From positions 1 through 64,000 of the forward strand of contig JAODNN010000094.1 in the NCBI GenBank assembly GCA_025465355.1: DNA of 64,000 bases, given 5' to 3'. Below the pieces are notes generated by a model. It was not told where the DNA came from. It searched no databases and saw nothing but the letters and a program-made list of their open reading frames with translations. The first letter of the stretch is position 1. Each line of letters opens with the position of its first letter. The position numbers were made by a program, and so were the translations under genes. This DNA is from Blastococcus sp. Its GTDB lineage: Bacteria; Actinomycetota; Actinomycetes; Mycobacteriales; Geodermatophilaceae. Positions 45,046 to 55,555 of this stretch are shown one piece after another.

Positions 45046-46197
45046 TCAGCCGACTCGGCGGCGGGCGACCAGCACCATCTCGTCGCGGTGCACGACCTCG
45101 CGGCGGTACTCCGGTGGCAGGTCGCCGGTCTTGCGTCCCAGCAGCGCCGGCATCTCCCGTGCGTCGTAGGAGACCAGGCCACGCGCGACCACGACGTCGT
45201 CCGGCCCGACCAGCTCGACCGGGTCGTCGGCCAGGAACTCGCCGGTCACGCCGGTGATCCCGGCGGCCAGCAGTGACGCGTGCCGCTCCAGCACGGCGCG
45301 CACCGCACCCTCGTCCAGCTCCAGCCGCCCCCGCGGGCGGCTGGCATACCGCAGCCAGAACTGGCGCGCGCCCGGACGGCGGCCCATGCGCTGGAACATC
45401 GTCCCGACCTGCTCGCCGGCCAGCGCGGCGGCAGCCTGGGCCGTCGAGGTGACGACGACGGGCACCCCGGCGTGGGCGGCGATGAACGCCGCCTCCACCT
45501 TGGTGGCCATCCCGCCCCTGCCTACCCCGTTGCGGCGGGCCGAGCCGAGCCGCACCGCGGCGAGGTCGGCCGGCTCGCGCACCGTGTCGATGAGCTCGGC
45601 GGGCCCGGTCCGCGGGTCGCCGTCGTAGACGCCGTCGACGTCGGAGAGCAGCACCAGGGCGTCGGCAAGCGCAACGTGGGCCACGAGCGCGGCGAGCCGG
45701 TCGTTGTCGCCGAAGCGGATCTCCTCGGTGGCGACCGTGTCGTTCTCGTTGACGACCGGAAGCACGCCCAGGGCCAGCAGCCGCTCCACCGTCTGGTGGG
45801 CGTTGCGGTAGTGGCTGCGCCGGGTCAGGTCGTCGGCCGTCAGCAGCACCTGGCCGACGGTGACCCCGTGCCGGGCGAACGACTCGGCATAGGTCTGGGC
45901 CAGGCGGAGCTGCCCGACACTGGCCGCCGCCTGGGCGGTCGCCAGGTCGCGCGGACGGATCCCCAGGTTCAGCGGGGCCAGGCCGGCGGCGATGGCCCCC
46001 GAGGAGACCAGCACGATCTCCCGGCCGGCGGCCCGGACCGCGCCCAGGACGTCGACCAACGCGGAGAGCCGATCGGCGTCCAGGCCGCCGGGCAGCGTCG
46101 TCAGCGACGAGGAGCCCACCTTCACCACGACCCGCCGGGCACCGGCGATCTCCGGGCGGGCGGCGGAGGAAGCGTCGGAGGCGGCGAGCCCGCTCAC
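45046..46197 (-). CDS. proB: Glutamate 5-kinase with PUA domain
   Basis: 383 residues. Amino-acid-kinase domain ([12 protein letters not shown] at about residue 22; [19 protein letters not shown] around 150) followed by a C-terminal PUA domain (about 285-365). First step of proline synthesis; proline feedback acts through the kinase loop. The GTG start overlaps the obg stop (GTGA). The obg-proB-def unit, with proA further on, is near the mycobacterial order. Confidence 0.95.
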   Translation of the reverse strand: MSGLAASDASSAARPEIAGARRVVVKVGSSSLTTLPGGLDADRLSALVDVLGAVRAAGREIVLVSSGAIAAGLAPLNLGIRPRDLATAQAAASVGQLRLAQTYAESFARHGVTVGQVLLTADDLTRRSHYRNAHQTVERLLALGVLPVVNENDTVATEEIRFGDNDRLAALVAHVALADALVLLSDVDGVYDGDPRTGPAELIDTVREPADLAAVRLGSARRNGVGRGGMATKVEAAFIAAHAGVPVVVTSTAQAAAALAGEQVGTMFQRMGRRPGARQFWLRYASRPRGRLELDEGAVRAVLERHASLLAAGITGVTGEFLADDPVELVGPDDVVVARGLVSYDAREMPALLGRKTGDLPPEYRREVVHRDEMVLVARRRVG

Positions 46198-47741
46198 GTC
46201 GGGTCGTCCGCGGCGCCGGCCGGGTCGTCGACGGGGTCGTCGGAGGGGTCGTCGGCGGGGATGTCAGCAGGGATGTCGGCGTCCGTCCAGCCCGACTCCG
46301 ACAGCTCGTAGGGCACCCGCCGCGCCCGCTTGGCCGCCAGCCGCTCCTCGGCGCGGACGCGGTGCGGCGCGTCGATCCGGCTGTCGGTGCCGCGGCCGCC
46401 CAGGCCGGCGGACTCCTCCACGGTGAGCGTGCCGGCGGGGAGGGTCGGCATCCAGTCGAAGGTGACGTCGCCGACGGTGACCGCGTCGCCCTCGTGTGCG
46501 CCGGCCTTGGCCAGCTTCTCCTCGACGCCGAGCCGGTTGAGCCGGTCGGCGAGGAAGCCCACCGCCTCGTCGTTGTTGAAGTCGGTCTGCCGCACCCAGC
46601 GCTCCGGCCGGACACCCCGGACGACGAACCCGTCCGGATCCTCCGGATCGCGCTCCACGGTGAAGCCGGAGTCGTCGACGGCCCGTGGCGTCAGCGTGAC
46701 CCGCACCGCCTCCATCGGAGGCAGGCTGGCGCGGTGCGCGTCGACAGCGGCGGCAAGGGCGTAACCGAACTCGCTCAGCCCCTCCCCCGTGGCCGCGCTC
46801 ACCGGGTAGACGGCCAGGCCGCGCTTCTCCAGCGAGCCGCGGACGAGGTCCACCAGCTCCCGGGCGTCCGGTACGTCGATCTTGTTGAGGACGGCGATCC
46901 GCAGCCGGCCGACCAGGTCGAGCTCGTCGCCGCCGTACTCGGCGAGCTCGTGCTCGAGGGCCTCGATGTCGGTCTCGGGGTCGCGTCCCGGCTCCATCGT
47001 GGCCATGTCGACGACGTGCACGAGCACCGCACAGCGCTCGACGTGGCGGAGGAACTGCAGGCCGAGACCCTTGCCGGTGGAAGCCCCCGGGATCAAGCCG
47101 GGGACGTCGGCCATCGTGTAGACGACGTCGCCGGAGCGGATGACCCCGAGGTTGGGCACCAGGGTGGTGAACGGGTAGTCGGCGATCTTCGGCCGCGCCG
47201 CGGACATGGCTGAGATCAGCGAGGACTTACCGGCCGACGGGAAGCCGACCAGGCCGACGTCGGCGACGCTCTTGAGCTCGATGACCGCGTCGAAGGCCTC
47301 GCCGGGCTCCCCCAGCAGAGCGAAACCCGGCGCCTTGCGGCGAGCGTTGGCCAGGGCGGCGTTGCCGAGGCCACCCTTGCCGCCGCGGGCAAGCACCACG
47401 CGCGTGCCGGCACCGACGAGGTCGGCCATCTCGCGCCCGTCGGGGGTGCTCACGACAGTGCCCGCGGGTACGCGCAGTACGCGGTCCTCACCGCGGGCGC
47501 CGTGCCGGTTGCTGCCCTCACCCGGACGGCCGTTGCCGGCCTTCTGGTGCGGGCGGTGGTGGAAGTCCAGCAGCGTGTGCACGCTGGGATCGACCTCGAG
47601 GACGACGTCGCCGCCGTCCCCTCCGTTGCCGCCGTCGGGCCCACCCAGCGGCTTGTACTTCTCCCGGTGAACCGAGGACACGCCGTGGCCGCCGTTGCCG
47701 GCGGCCACGTGCACGGTCACTCGATCGACGAAAGCGGCCAT
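46194..47741 (-). CDS. obg: GTPase Obg/CgtA with acidic tail
   Basis: 515 residues, longer than usual (about 480). Glycine-rich Obg fold at 1-158 ([20 protein letters not shown]), GTPase with [22 protein letters not shown] and NKIDVPD, then the Obg C-terminal (OCT) domain at about 360-430. The last ~30 residues are a repetitive Asp/Pro tail ([17 protein letters not shown]). Obg monitors GTP/ppGpp and 50S assembly. It follows the rplU-rpmA pair from which it is separated by a strong terminator-like hairpin. Confidence 0.95.
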   Translation of the reverse strand: MAAFVDRVTVHVAAGNGGHGVSSVHREKYKPLGGPDGGNGGDGGDVVLEVDPSVHTLLDFHHRPHQKAGNGRPGEGSNRHGARGEDRVLRVPAGTVVSTPDGREMADLVGAGTRVVLARGGKGGLGNAALANARRKAPGFALLGEPGEAFDAVIELKSVADVGLVGFPSAGKSSLISAMSAARPKIADYPFTTLVPNLGVIRSGDVVYTMADVPGLIPGASTGKGLGLQFLRHVERCAVLVHVVDMATMEPGRDPETDIEALEHELAEYGGDELDLVGRLRIAVLNKIDVPDARELVDLVRGSLEKRGLAVYPVSAATGEGLSEFGYALAAAVDAHRASLPPMEAVRVTLTPRAVDDSGFTVERDPEDPDGFVVRGVRPERWVRQTDFNNDEAVGFLADRLNRLGVEEKLAKAGAHEGDAVTVGDVTFDWMPTLPAGTLTVEESAGLGGRGTDSRIDAPHRVRAEERLAAKRARRVPYELSESGWTDADIPADIPADDPSDDPVDDPAGAADDPT

Positions 47742-47769
47742 GTCCGCCGCCTCCTAGCTGCTAAACGCC

Positions 47770-47802
47770 ACGAGCGCACGGGCGAACCACCCGTGCGCTC
47801 GT
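47770..47802 (-). terminator. Strong hairpin between rpmA and obg
   Basis: ACGAGCGCACGGG (47770-47782) and CCCGTGCGCTCGT (47790-47802) form a perfect 13-bp stem with a 7-base loop, 20 bases after the rpmA stop in the direction of transcription. It is followed by GGCGTTTAG. It is a convincing terminator or attenuator for rplU-rpmA, so obg may have its own promoter or depend on read-through. Confidence 0.82.
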
Positions 47803-47821
47803 CTGCGTGTGTGTGAGGTGC

Positions 47822-48079
47822 TCAGGCCTCGACGGCGCTGATGGAGACGGTCTTGCGTCCCCGCCGCGTGCCGAAGGTGACCGAACCCGGCGCGAGCGCG
47901 AACAGCGTGTCGTCGCTGCCACGGCCGACACCGAGACCGGGGTGGAAGTGGGTGCCGCGCTGGCGCACGATGATCTCGCCGGCCTTCACGACCTGGCCGC
48001 CGAAGCGCTTCACGCCGAGGCGCTGGGCGTTGGAGTCGCGACCGTTGCGGGACGACGAAGCGCCCTTCTTGTGTGCCAT
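47822..48079 (-). CDS. rpmA: 50S ribosomal protein L27
   Basis: 85 residues. Begins with [20 protein letters not shown] without an N-terminal extension, so no Firmicutes-type cleavage is needed, and continues with [23 protein letters not shown]27 sits near the peptidyl transferase centre. It starts 7 bases after rplU. Confidence 0.98.
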   Translation of the reverse strand: MAHKKGASSSRNGRDSNAQRLGVKRFGGQVVKAGEIIVRQRGTHFHPGLGVGRGSDDTLFALAPGSVTFGTRRGRKTVSISAVEA

Positions 48080-48086
48080 CTCGGCG

Positions 48087-48401
48087 TCAGCCCTTCGTGA
48101 TGTCGCGGACCACGACGTCAGTGAGGGGCTGGCGGTGCCCCTGACGCTTGTGGTAACCGGTCTTGTTCTTGAACTTGTGGATGTGAATCTTCGGGCCCTT
48201 GCCGTGCCCGACGATCTCGCCCGTCACGGTGACCTTGGCCAGCGCTTCGGCGTCACTGGTGACGGCGTCGCCGTCGACCAGCAGGATGGCCGGGAGAGCG
48301 ACGGTGTCGCCCGCCTCACCGGCCAGTCGGTTGATCGTGAACGTGTCGCCCACGGCCACCTTGTGCTGGCTGCCACCGGCCTTCACCACTGCGTACACCA
48401 C
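48087..48401 (-). CDS. rplU: 50S ribosomal protein L21
   Basis: 104 residues. [19 protein letters not shown] at the N-terminus and [24 protein letters not shown] near the C-terminus are L21 signatures. First gene of the rplU-rpmA pair. A long hairpin (48460-48532) lies about 60 bases upstream and may be part of its mRNA leader. Confidence 0.98.
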   Translation of the reverse strand: MVYAVVKAGGSQHKVAVGDTFTINRLAGEAGDTVALPAILLVDGDAVTSDAEALAKVTVTGEIVGHGKGPKIHIHKFKNKTGYHKRQGHRQPLTDVVVRDITKG

Positions 48402-48459
48402 TGACTCCTCGTTCGCTTCTTCTGTGTCCCCGCGCGCGCGACCGGAGCGGACGCCGAGT

Positions 48460-48532
48460 GCTGGACGGGCTGCGGACGCCTTCCCGGCGGCACCATGCGG
48501 TGCCCGCGCGGTGGCGGTGCAGCCCGTCCAGC
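48460..48532 (-). promoter_or_regulatory. Long hairpin between rne and rplU (leader or terminator)
   Basis: GCTGGACGGGCTGC (48460-48473) pairs perfectly with GCAGCCCGTCCAGC (48519-48532): a 14-bp stem enclosing 45 bases, inside which GGCACC-ATGC-GGTGCC forms a second hairpin. It lies 70 bases after the rne stop and about 60 bases before the rplU start. It may end rne transcription or act as a regulatory leader of the L21-L27 mRNA. Confidence 0.6.
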
Positions 48533-48601
48533 GTACCCGAGCGGCGCCCGGCGGGTCGACCAGGGGCCGGGTCCGCCGGGCGACGTCCGGGGACGGCGGG
48601 A

Positions 48602-51595
48602 TCAGACGGGCGGACCCGCCGGACGGCTGGCCGCGCGGCGGCGGCGCGGCCGGGCCACGGCCGGCGCCGGGGCGCTGTCAACCGGCTCGGTCTCCGGCAC
48701 GATGCCACTCGGGTTCTCTGCCGCGGGCGCCTCGGGCGTCGCCGTCTCGGGCGTCGCCGTCTCGGGCGTCGCAGCATCGGACGTCGCGGCCCCGGGCGTC
48801 GCCGTCTCGGCGGGGAACTCCGCGGCCGGGACGTCCTCGGCGGCCGAGATCTCCGCGACCAGGGCGTTCCCGTCACCGGTCACCGGCGTGTCCACCGCAG
48901 GCTCCGCGTCAGCGGTCCCGTCGTCGACCCGCGCGCCGGCCAGGACGGCGGCGTCTTCGGCCGCGCGGTCCTCACCCGACTGGCCGCGGTTCCGGCGACC
49001 GCGGTTGCGACGCCCACCGCCACGGCTGCCCTCGGCCGCCTCGCCATCGGGGCTTCCCGAGCCGGTGGCCGACGTCTCCGACGCGTCGTCCGTCGCGGTC
49101 GTGTCGTGGGCGGGGCCGTCATCCCGTGAGCCGGAGATCCGGTCACGGCGGTTGCCGCCAACCGACCCGCCCCCGGAGGTGCTGCCCCCCGAGTTACCCC
49201 CGCTGTTGCGGCGCTTCTCGTCGATCGGGTCGATGTGCACGAGCACGCCACGGCCGCGGCAGTGCTCGCACGGCTCGGAGAAGACCTCGAGCAGCCCCTG
49301 CCCCACGCGCTTGCGGGTCATCTGGACCAGGCCCAGCGAGGTGACCTCGGCCACCTGGTGCTTGGTGCGGTCGCGGCCGAGGCACTCGGTCAGCCGCCGC
49401 AGCACGAGGTCGCGGTTGCTCTCGAGGACCATGTCGATGAAGTCGATGACGATGATGCCGCCGATGTCGCGCAGCCGGAGCTGGCGGACGATCTCCTCGG
49501 CCGCCTCCATGTTGTTGCGCGTGACGGTCTGCTCGAGGTTCCCGCCCGAGCCGACGAACTTGCCGGTGTTGACGTCGACGACCGTCATCGCCTCGGTGCG
49601 GTCGATCACCAGCGAGCCGCCCGAGGGCAGCCAGACCTTGCGGTCGAGCGCCTTGGCCAGCTGCTCGTCGATGCGCAGGTTGTGGAAGACGTCGCCCTCG
49701 CCGGTGAACCGCGTCAGCCGCCCGGTCAGCTCCGGGGAGACGTGCGCGACGTAGGCCTCGACGGTGTCCCACGCGTCGTCACCCTGGACGACGAGCTCCT
49801 TGAAGTCCTCGTTGAAGACGTCACGGATGACGCGGATCGCGAGGTCGGGCTCACCGTAGAGCAGCGTCGGCGCGCTGGAGGTCGACTCGGCCTTCTTCTG
49901 GATGACCTCCCACTGCGCGGTCAGCCGGTTGACGTCGCGGGTGAGCTCCTCCTCCGAGGCGCCCTCCGCGGCGGTCCGGATGATCACACCGGCGTCCTCG
50001 GGGACGATCTTCTTCAGGATGTCCTTGAGCCGCTGCCGCTCGGTGTCGGGCAGCTTGCGGCTGATGCCGGTCATCGAGCCGCCGGGCACGTAGACCAGGA
50101 ACCGGCCCGGCAGGTTGATCTGCTGGGTGAGCCGGGCGCCCTTGTGGCCGATCGGGTCCTTGGTGACCTGGACCAGCACCTTGTCGCCGGACTTCAGCGC
50201 CTGCTCGATCGAACGCGACTTGCCGGACAGCCCGGCGGCGTCCCAATTGACCTCACCGGCGTACAGGACGGCATTGCGTCCCTTCCCGATGTCGACGAAC
50301 GCCGCCTCCATGCTGGGCAGCACGTTCTGCACCCGGCCGAGGTAGACGTTCCCGGCGAAGGACGTCGACTGCGCCTGGGTCACGTAGTGCTCGACCAGCA
50401 CGTCGTCCTCGAGGACGGCGATCTGGGTGCGCTCGCCCCGCTGCCGGATGACCATCTTGCGGTCGACGGCCTCGCGCCGGGCCAGGAACTCGCTCTCGCT
50501 CAGGATCGGGGTGCGACGGCGGCCGGTGTCCCGGCCGTCCCGGCGGCGCTGGCGCTTGGCCTCGAGGCGGGTCGAACCGGCCACGCCACGCACGTCGTCG
50601 TCGCTCGTCAGGCGCCCGTTGCGGCCGGCGCGCTCGGGACGGTCGTCGTCGTCGACCTCGTCGCTGCTGCTGTCCCCACCAGCGCCACCGGTCCGGCGAC
50701 GGCGCCGCCGACGACGACGGGTGCTCGAGCCGGTTCCGGCCTCGTCGCCGTCGCCCCCGTCCTCGGTCTCGAGGTCGTCGCCCTCGGACTCCGCGGTCTG
50801 CTCGTGACCGGTCTCGTCAGAGGTGTCGTCAGAGGCGTCGTCGCCCTCGGCGGAGTCCTCCCCGCTGCGGCCACGGCCACGGCCACGCCGTCCGCGACGG
50901 CGACGGCGGCTGCCCGCGCCGGTGTCCTCGGTGTCCTCGGTGTCCTGGCGCTCGTCGGTGTCCAGGTGCTCGTCGGTGACGTCCTCGACCTCGGCCTTGT
51001 CGGCCTGGTCGGGCGCGTCAGCCTGCTCACCGGCGGGGCGTCGCCGCGACCGGGTCCGCTTGGGGGCAGTGGCCTCGGTGTCGCCGTCGCCCCCTCCGCC
51101 GGCCGCTGCGGAGTCCTCCGCAGCCGGCTCCTGGGCGGGACGGCGGGCACGACGACGCGGGGCGGGGGCGTCGGTCTCCGTGGGGGCGACGAAGGCGATG
51201 AAGGCGGGGGCCGGCGGAGCCGCGGCCGCCGGGGGCTCGGTCGGGAAGGGATCGACCGGGAGCGCAGGGCGGGTCGCGCGGCGTCGGGGGCGTGCGACGA
51301 CGGCGGTGGGCTCCGGCGAGCTGAACTCGGCGCCGAAGCGCGGAAGGACGGGCTCGGGGTCCGGCTCGGGCTCGGCGGCCGCGACCGGTTCGGCCGGGGC
51401 CTCCTCGGCGGCCGGCTCCTGCGCGGGGGCCTCCTCCGCGGGGGCCTCGTCCTCTGCCGGGTCGGCGTCCGCCTCGTCCGGGAGGACGGCGTTCGTGGCG
51501 GGAGCTGCCGCGTCGACCGCGGGCTCCCCGCTCGTGCCGACCGCGGATTCCACGGCGGGCTCGGTGTTCTCGTTCTCGTTCAGGTTCTCGGCCAC
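48602..51595 (-). CDS. rne: Ribonuclease E/G, large actinobacterial type
   Basis: 997 residues from GTG 51595, with GAGGAG about 10 bases upstream (an ATG at 51613 is the alternative). Residues ~1-370 are acidic Ala/Glu/Pro-rich and Arg-rich blocks, probably disordered. The catalytic part (~370-800) starts with [17 protein letters not shown], has an S1 domain, the metal-binding IIVIDFIDM and the zinc-link CEHCRGRG. The C-terminal ~190 residues are again low-complexity, with repeated ATPET units. RNase E starts decay of mRNA and matures rRNA; the disordered arms normally dock partner proteins. Confidence 0.94.
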   Translation of the reverse strand: MAENLNENENTEPAVESAVGTSGEPAVDAAAPATNAVLPDEADADPAEDEAPAEEAPAQEPAAEEAPAEPVAAAEPEPDPEPVLPRFGAEFSSPEPTAVVARPRRRATRPALPVDPFPTEPPAAAAPPAPAFIAFVAPTETDAPAPRRRARRPAQEPAAEDSAAAGGGGDGDTEATAPKRTRSRRRPAGEQADAPDQADKAEVEDVTDEHLDTDERQDTEDTEDTGAGSRRRRRGRRGRGRGRSGEDSAEGDDASDDTSDETGHEQTAESEGDDLETEDGGDGDEAGTGSSTRRRRRRRRRTGGAGGDSSSDEVDDDDRPERAGRNGRLTSDDDVRGVAGSTRLEAKRQRRRDGRDTGRRRTPILSESEFLARREAVDRKMVIRQRGERTQIAVLEDDVLVEHYVTQAQSTSFAGNVYLGRVQNVLPSMEAAFVDIGKGRNAVLYAGEVNWDAAGLSGKSRSIEQALKSGDKVLVQVTKDPIGHKGARLTQQINLPGRFLVYVPGGSMTGISRKLPDTERQRLKDILKKIVPEDAGVIIRTAAEGASEEELTRDVNRLTAQWEVIQKKAESTSSAPTLLYGEPDLAIRVIRDVFNEDFKELVVQGDDAWDTVEAYVAHVSPELTGRLTRFTGEGDVFHNLRIDEQLAKALDRKVWLPSGGSLVIDRTEAMTVVDVNTGKFVGSGGNLEQTVTRNNMEAAEEIVRQLRLRDIGGIIVIDFIDMVLESNRDLVLRRLTECLGRDRTKHQVAEVTSLGLVQMTRKRVGQGLLEVFSEPCEHCRGRGVLVHIDPIDEKRRNSGGNSGGSTSGGGSVGGNRRDRISGSRDDGPAHDTTATDDASETSATGSGSPDGEAAEGSRGGGRRNRGRRNRGQSGEDRAAEDAAVLAGARVDDGTADAEPAVDTPVTGDGNALVAEISAAEDVPAAEFPAETATPGAATSDAATPETATPETATPEAPAAENPSGIVPETEPVDSAPAPAVARPRRRRAASRPAGPPV

Positions 51596-51902
51596 GAGGG
51601 CTCGTCTCCTCATGTGCTCCCGGGCGCCGATCCGAGGACTGGCGGCCGCGCAGGAACACGGGTTGGGCGGGACGAGCCACCACACGGGGTGCGGCGGACA
51701 CGCTCGTCCTGCGGAAGTCTGGAACCGGTCACCTCGCGGCGGGTGCCGCGACCGGCGACCGGACATGCTGGTGGAGCCGTGCTGCAAATTCTCGGCGGTG
51801 CAGGGGCACTGTGTGATCAGCGCCCCGTGGAACGGGGGTCTTCGGTGCGTCACGTCTGGCAGCCGTGTCGTTCGACGTCGCGAGGCCCCGTGCTGTCACC
51901 GG
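51596..51902. other. 307-base gap upstream of rne
   Basis: No supported gene. It should hold the promoter and leader of rne, which is transcribed to the left. Apart from an unusual short AT-richer stretch (CTGCAAATTCTC near 51781) I see no clear promoter boxes or stable hairpin. Confidence 0.5.
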
Positions 51903-52670
51903 TCAGACCGCCGCGTGCTCCCCCTGGCAGCGGGTGCGCGCCGCACGGTCAGGACCGAACGGATCGGCCACGGTCCCGCTGTCGTCGAGCCGGCCTTGCG
52001 CCGCACGCACGGCCCGAGGGGGCAACGGCGGGCGCAGGTCGGCGACGGCAGCCAGGGCGGCCAACACGTCGTCGGGTCGTACAGCGGGCGTCACCTGCCG
52101 GACGACCATATCCAGTATGGCACAACCTGCCTCCTCGGCAGCTGACGCGCTGGCCACGGCCGCGCGCGCGTCGACGTCCCGGAGGCCGTTCTTGGTCCGC
52201 TTGGCGACCTCGACCACGTCGCGCTCCAGGAAGGCGGCGACCGCGGGCGCGAGCTCGGCCAGGGTCACGCCGGGCAGCTCGACCCGCCACACCGACGAGT
52301 CGATCCGGTCGGCCAGCGAGCCGGTTCCCTCCGCCGCCTCCACGCATTCGAGGACGGCGATGTCCGCGGGCAACGCGGCGTCCAGCGCCGCCCGCACGGC
52401 CTCGGGCTCCCGCCGATCGCTCAGGCCGATCTCGACGTACTCGGCCTCGCTCGCGGCACCGGTCGGGGCCGCCCCGAGGTAGGAGATCTTGGGGTGCGGA
52501 CTGAAGCCGGCGGAGAAGGCCATCGGTACCTGCGCCCGGCGCAGCGCGCGCTCCAGAGTGCGAGCGAGGTCGCGATGGGAGGCGAAGCGCAGCCGGCCAC
52601 GCTTGGCGTAGCGGATGCGCAGCTTCTGCACCGTCGGCGGCGGCGGCGGGCCGTCGGGCTGGCGGGCCAT
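51903..52670 (-). CDS. Radical-SAM-associated protein (DUF2344)
   Basis: 255 residues from ATG 52670; this start overlaps the stop of the radical-SAM gene by one base (TGATG). The DUF2344 domain is recognised by LRIRYAKRGRLRFASHRDLARTLERALRRAQVPMAFSAGFSPHPKISY. The partner gene upstream is always of the same radical-SAM type; the two may modify tRNA or ribosomal targets, but no reaction is established. It lies directly upstream of rne in the direction of transcription, as in other actinobacteria. Confidence 0.9.
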   Translation of the reverse strand: MARQPDGPPPPPTVQKLRIRYAKRGRLRFASHRDLARTLERALRRAQVPMAFSAGFSPHPKISYLGAAPTGAASEAEYVEIGLSDRREPEAVRAALDAALPADIAVLECVEAAEGTGSLADRIDSSVWRVELPGVTLAELAPAVAAFLERDVVEVAKRTKNGLRDVDARAAVASASAAEEAGCAILDMVVRQVTPAVRPDDVLAALAAVADLRPPLPPRAVRAAQGRLDDSGTVADPFGPDRAARTRCQGEHAAV

Positions 52671-54607
52671 CAGCGTGGTGCGCCGGCGACCGGCGTCAAC
52701 GGGATCAGGCTGCGGCCGGTGGGGCCGATCTGGATCTCGGTGCCGTTGGTCGGGCAGACGCCGCAGTCGTAGCAGGGGGTCCACCGGCAGTCGGCGACCT
52801 CCTCCTCGGAGAGCGAGTCCTGCCAGTCGTCCCAGAGCCACTCCTTGTCCAGCCCGGAGTCCAGGTGGTCCCAGGGCAGGATCTCGTGCTCGGTCCGCTC
52901 GCGGGTGGTGAACCAGTCGAGGTCGACGCCGAACGGGGCGAGCTCCTCCGCGGCCGCCGTCGTCCAGCGGTCGTAGGAGAAGTGCTCGCTCCAGCCATCG
53001 AACTTCCCGCCGTCGCGCCACACCCGCTCGATGACCCGCCCGACTCGCCGGTCGCCCCGGGAGAGCAGGCCCTCGATCACCCCGGGCTTGCCGTCGTGGT
53101 AGCGCAGGCCGATCGAGCGGCCGATCCGGCGGTCGGCGTTGATGGCCTGGCGCAGCACCCGCAGCCGGTGGTCGATCGTCTCGGCGCTGGCCTGTGCGGC
53201 CCACTGGAAGGGCGTGTGCGGCTTGGGGACGAAGCCGCCGATCGAGACGGTGCAGCGGACGTCCTTGGACCCGCTGGCCTCCCGGCCGGCGCGGATCACC
53301 TCGACCGCCAGGTCCGCGATCTCCAGCACGTCCTCGTCGGTCTCGGTGGGCAGACCGCACATGAAGTAGAGCTTCACCTGGCGCCAGCCGTTGGCGTAGG
53401 CGGTGGTGACCGTGCGGACGAGGTCCTCCTTGGACACCGTCTTGTTGATCACCCGCCGGATGCGTTCGCTGCCGCCCTCGGGGGCGAACGTCAGCCCCGA
53501 ACGGCGGCCGTTGCGGGACAGCTCGTTGGCCAGGGTGACGTTGAAAGCGTCGACCCGGGTGCTCGGCAGGCTCAGGCTGGTGTTCGTGCCCTCGTAGCGG
53601 TCGGCCAGCTCCTTGGCCAGCTGGCCGATCTCGGAGTGGTCGGCGCTGGACAACGACAGCAGCCCGACTTCCTCATAGCCGGTGGCGCGCAGCCCGGCGT
53701 CGACCATCGAGCCGATGCCGGTGATCGTCCGCTCGCGCACCGGGCGGGTGATCATCCCGGCCTGGCAGAACCGGCAGCCGCGCGTACAGCCACGGAAGAT
53801 CTCGACGCTCATCCGCTCGTGGACGCTCTCGGCCAGCGGCACGAGGGGCTGCTTGGGGTAGGGCCACTCGTCGAGGTCCATGACGGTGCGCTTGCCGACG
53901 CGCGCGGGGACGTCGTCCCGGGTGCGGGTCACCGCGGCGATGGCGCCGTCCGAGCCGTAGGAGACGGCGTAGAACCGCGGCACATAGACGCCGTCGACCC
54001 GCGCCAGCCGGCTCAGCAGCTCGACGCGGCCACCGGGTCTGCCCTGGGCCTTCCACGCGGAGACGACGTCGGTGATGTCGCCCACGACCTGCTCGCCGTC
54101 CCCGAGGACGGCGCAGTCGACGAAGTCACTGACCGGCTCCGGGTTGAACGCGGCGTGCCCGCCGGCGACGACGACGGGGTGCGTCTCGTCGCGGTCGACC
54201 GCGTGCAGCGGGATTCCCGCGAGGTCGAGCGCCTCGAGCAGGTTGGTGTAGCCCAGCTCCGTGGCGAAGCTGACGCCCAGCAGGTCGAAGTCGCGCACCG
54301 CGCGGTGCCCGTCGACGGTGAACTGGGGGACGCCGTTCGCACGCATCAGCCCGGCGAGGTCCGGCCAGACGGCGTAGGTGCGCTCGGCCAGGGCGTCCGG
54401 GCGCTCGTTGAGGACCTCGTAGAGGATCATGAGGCCCTGGTTGGGCAGCCCCACCTCGTAGGCGTCCGGGTACATGAGTGCCCAGTGGACGGCGGCGGCG
54501 TCCCACGGCTTGACCTGAGCGTTCAGTTCGCCGCCGACGTACTGGATCGGCTTCTGAATCTGGGCCAGCAGTGGTTCGAGACGGGGGTAGAGCGACTCAC
54601 CAGTCAT
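52670..54607 (-). CDS. Radical SAM protein, B12-binding-like N-domain (TIGR03960 type)
   Basis: 645 residues from ATG 54607. N-terminal ~200 residues resemble a cobalamin-binding-type domain (PDAYEVGLPNQGLMILYEVLNER). Radical-SAM motif CTRGCRFCQAG at about residue 270. C-terminal region has CYDCGVCPTNG with additional cysteines that may bind a second cluster. Works with the DUF2344 protein, which overlaps it. Reaction unknown. Separated from ndk by a strong terminator. Confidence 0.9.
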   Translation of the reverse strand: MTGESLYPRLEPLLAQIQKPIQYVGGELNAQVKPWDAAAVHWALMYPDAYEVGLPNQGLMILYEVLNERPDALAERTYAVWPDLAGLMRANGVPQFTVDGHRAVRDFDLLGVSFATELGYTNLLEALDLAGIPLHAVDRDETHPVVVAGGHAAFNPEPVSDFVDCAVLGDGEQVVGDITDVVSAWKAQGRPGGRVELLSRLARVDGVYVPRFYAVSYGSDGAIAAVTRTRDDVPARVGKRTVMDLDEWPYPKQPLVPLAESVHERMSVEIFRGCTRGCRFCQAGMITRPVRERTITGIGSMVDAGLRATGYEEVGLLSLSSADHSEIGQLAKELADRYEGTNTSLSLPSTRVDAFNVTLANELSRNGRRSGLTFAPEGGSERIRRVINKTVSKEDLVRTVTTAYANGWRQVKLYFMCGLPTETDEDVLEIADLAVEVIRAGREASGSKDVRCTVSIGGFVPKPHTPFQWAAQASAETIDHRLRVLRQAINADRRIGRSIGLRYHDGKPGVIEGLLSRGDRRVGRVIERVWRDGGKFDGWSEHFSYDRWTTAAAEELAPFGVDLDWFTTRERTEHEILPWDHLDSGLDKEWLWDDWQDSLSEEEVADCRWTPCYDCGVCPTNGTEIQIGPTGRSLIPLTPVAGAPR

Positions 54608-54668
54608 GACCGGTCCAGGGTAGCCGCCGCCCACGAGCCGCCCACCCCCCGCCGAGATCTGCCGCGGC

Positions 54669-54719
54669 CGCCTCGCAGGGTCCCGCCGCGAGCGTGCGAG
54701 TGGCGGGGGGCGAGGCGGT
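54669..54719 (-). terminator. Terminator after ndk
   Basis: CCGCCTCGC (54669-54677) pairs with GCGAGGCGG (54711-54719), and inside it CCCGCC (54683-54688) with GGCGGG (54703-54708). The structure begins 6 bases after the ndk stop in the direction of transcription and should end that transcript before the radical-SAM gene. Confidence 0.75.
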
Positions 54720-54725
54720 CCTTTC

Positions 54726-55136
54726 TCAGGCCAGGCCGGGGAAGAAGAGTGCGATCTCGCGCGCGGCCGACTCGTCGGAGTCGGAGCCGTGGACGATGTT
54801 GTTCTGCACCTCGAGGGCGAAGTCACCGCGGATCGTGCCGGGTGCGGCCTTCACCGGGTCCGTGGCGCCGGCCATGGCGCGGAAGGCCTCGACGGCCCGC
54901 GGGCCCTCGACGACCAGCGCCATCAGCGGGCCGCTCGTGATGAACTCGACCAGCGAGCCGAAGAACGGGCGCTCACTGTGCTCGGCGTAGTGCGTCTCCG
55001 CGGTCTCGCGGTCGAGCGTGCGCAGCTCGGCGGCGACCAGGCGCAGGCCCTTCGCCTCGAGCCGGGAGATCACCTCGCCGACCAGGCCGCGAGCGACGCC
55101 ATCGGGCTTGACCAGGACAAGGGTGCGATCAGTCAC
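54726..55136 (-). CDS. ndk: Nucleoside diphosphate kinase
   Basis: 136 residues. [24 protein letters not shown] at the N-terminus and the catalytic histidine in [12 protein letters not shown] near residue 117. It phosphorylates NDPs with ATP. Part of folC-DUF4233-ndk, the same order as Rv2447c-Rv2445c. Confidence 0.98.
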   Translation of the reverse strand: MTDRTLVLVKPDGVARGLVGEVISRLEAKGLRLVAAELRTLDRETAETHYAEHSERPFFGSLVEFITSGPLMALVVEGPRAVEAFRAMAGATDPVKAAPGTIRGDFALEVQNNIVHGSDSDESAAREIALFFPGLA

Positions 55137-55147
55137 GGGGCGGCAGC

Positions 55148-55555
55148 CTACGGGGCGGCCGGATCTCCCTCGTCGGGCTCACCGGCTTCCGGCACCGGGA
55201 CGGCACCGAACGGCGAGCCGAGCAGCTCCTTGCGAACCTGCAGCAGGTACAGCCAGATCAGCACGAAGGCCCCGGCCACGATCCACATCACACTGTTGAG
55301 CAGGCCGGTGAGCAGGAATGCCACCTGCAGGACCGTGCCGATGATCAGGCCGAGGGGACGGCGCTGCAGTCCGGCGGCCAGGATCAGCAGGACGGCGAGG
55401 ACCAGCAGGACGGTGAGCCGGAAGCCGGTCAGCCCCGGCCCGCTCTGCGCGATCCCCCGCGGCACGAAGAGCACCGCGATCCCCTCGAGGACGAGGACGC
55501 CGGCGGCGGCGCCGCGCAGCGCCCGTCCAGCGCGCACCGGGTCGGGGGCGGTCAT
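55148..55555 (-). CDS. DUF4233 membrane protein
   Basis: 135 residues with four hydrophobic helices (about 10-30, 38-58, 62-82, 88-108). It lies between folC (4-base ATGA overlap) and ndk (11-base gap), where actinobacteria regularly carry a DUF4233 protein (Rv2446c). Function unknown. Its stop is TAG, one of four in the window; a TGA follows five codons later in frame, so read-through would add little. Confidence 0.85.
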   Translation of the reverse strand: MTAPDPVRAGRALRGAAAGVLVLEGIAVLFVPRGIAQSGPGLTGFRLTVLLVLAVLLILAAGLQRRPLGLIIGTVLQVAFLLTGLLNSVMWIVAGAFVLIWLYLLQVRKELLGSPFGAVPVPEAGEPDEGDPAAP

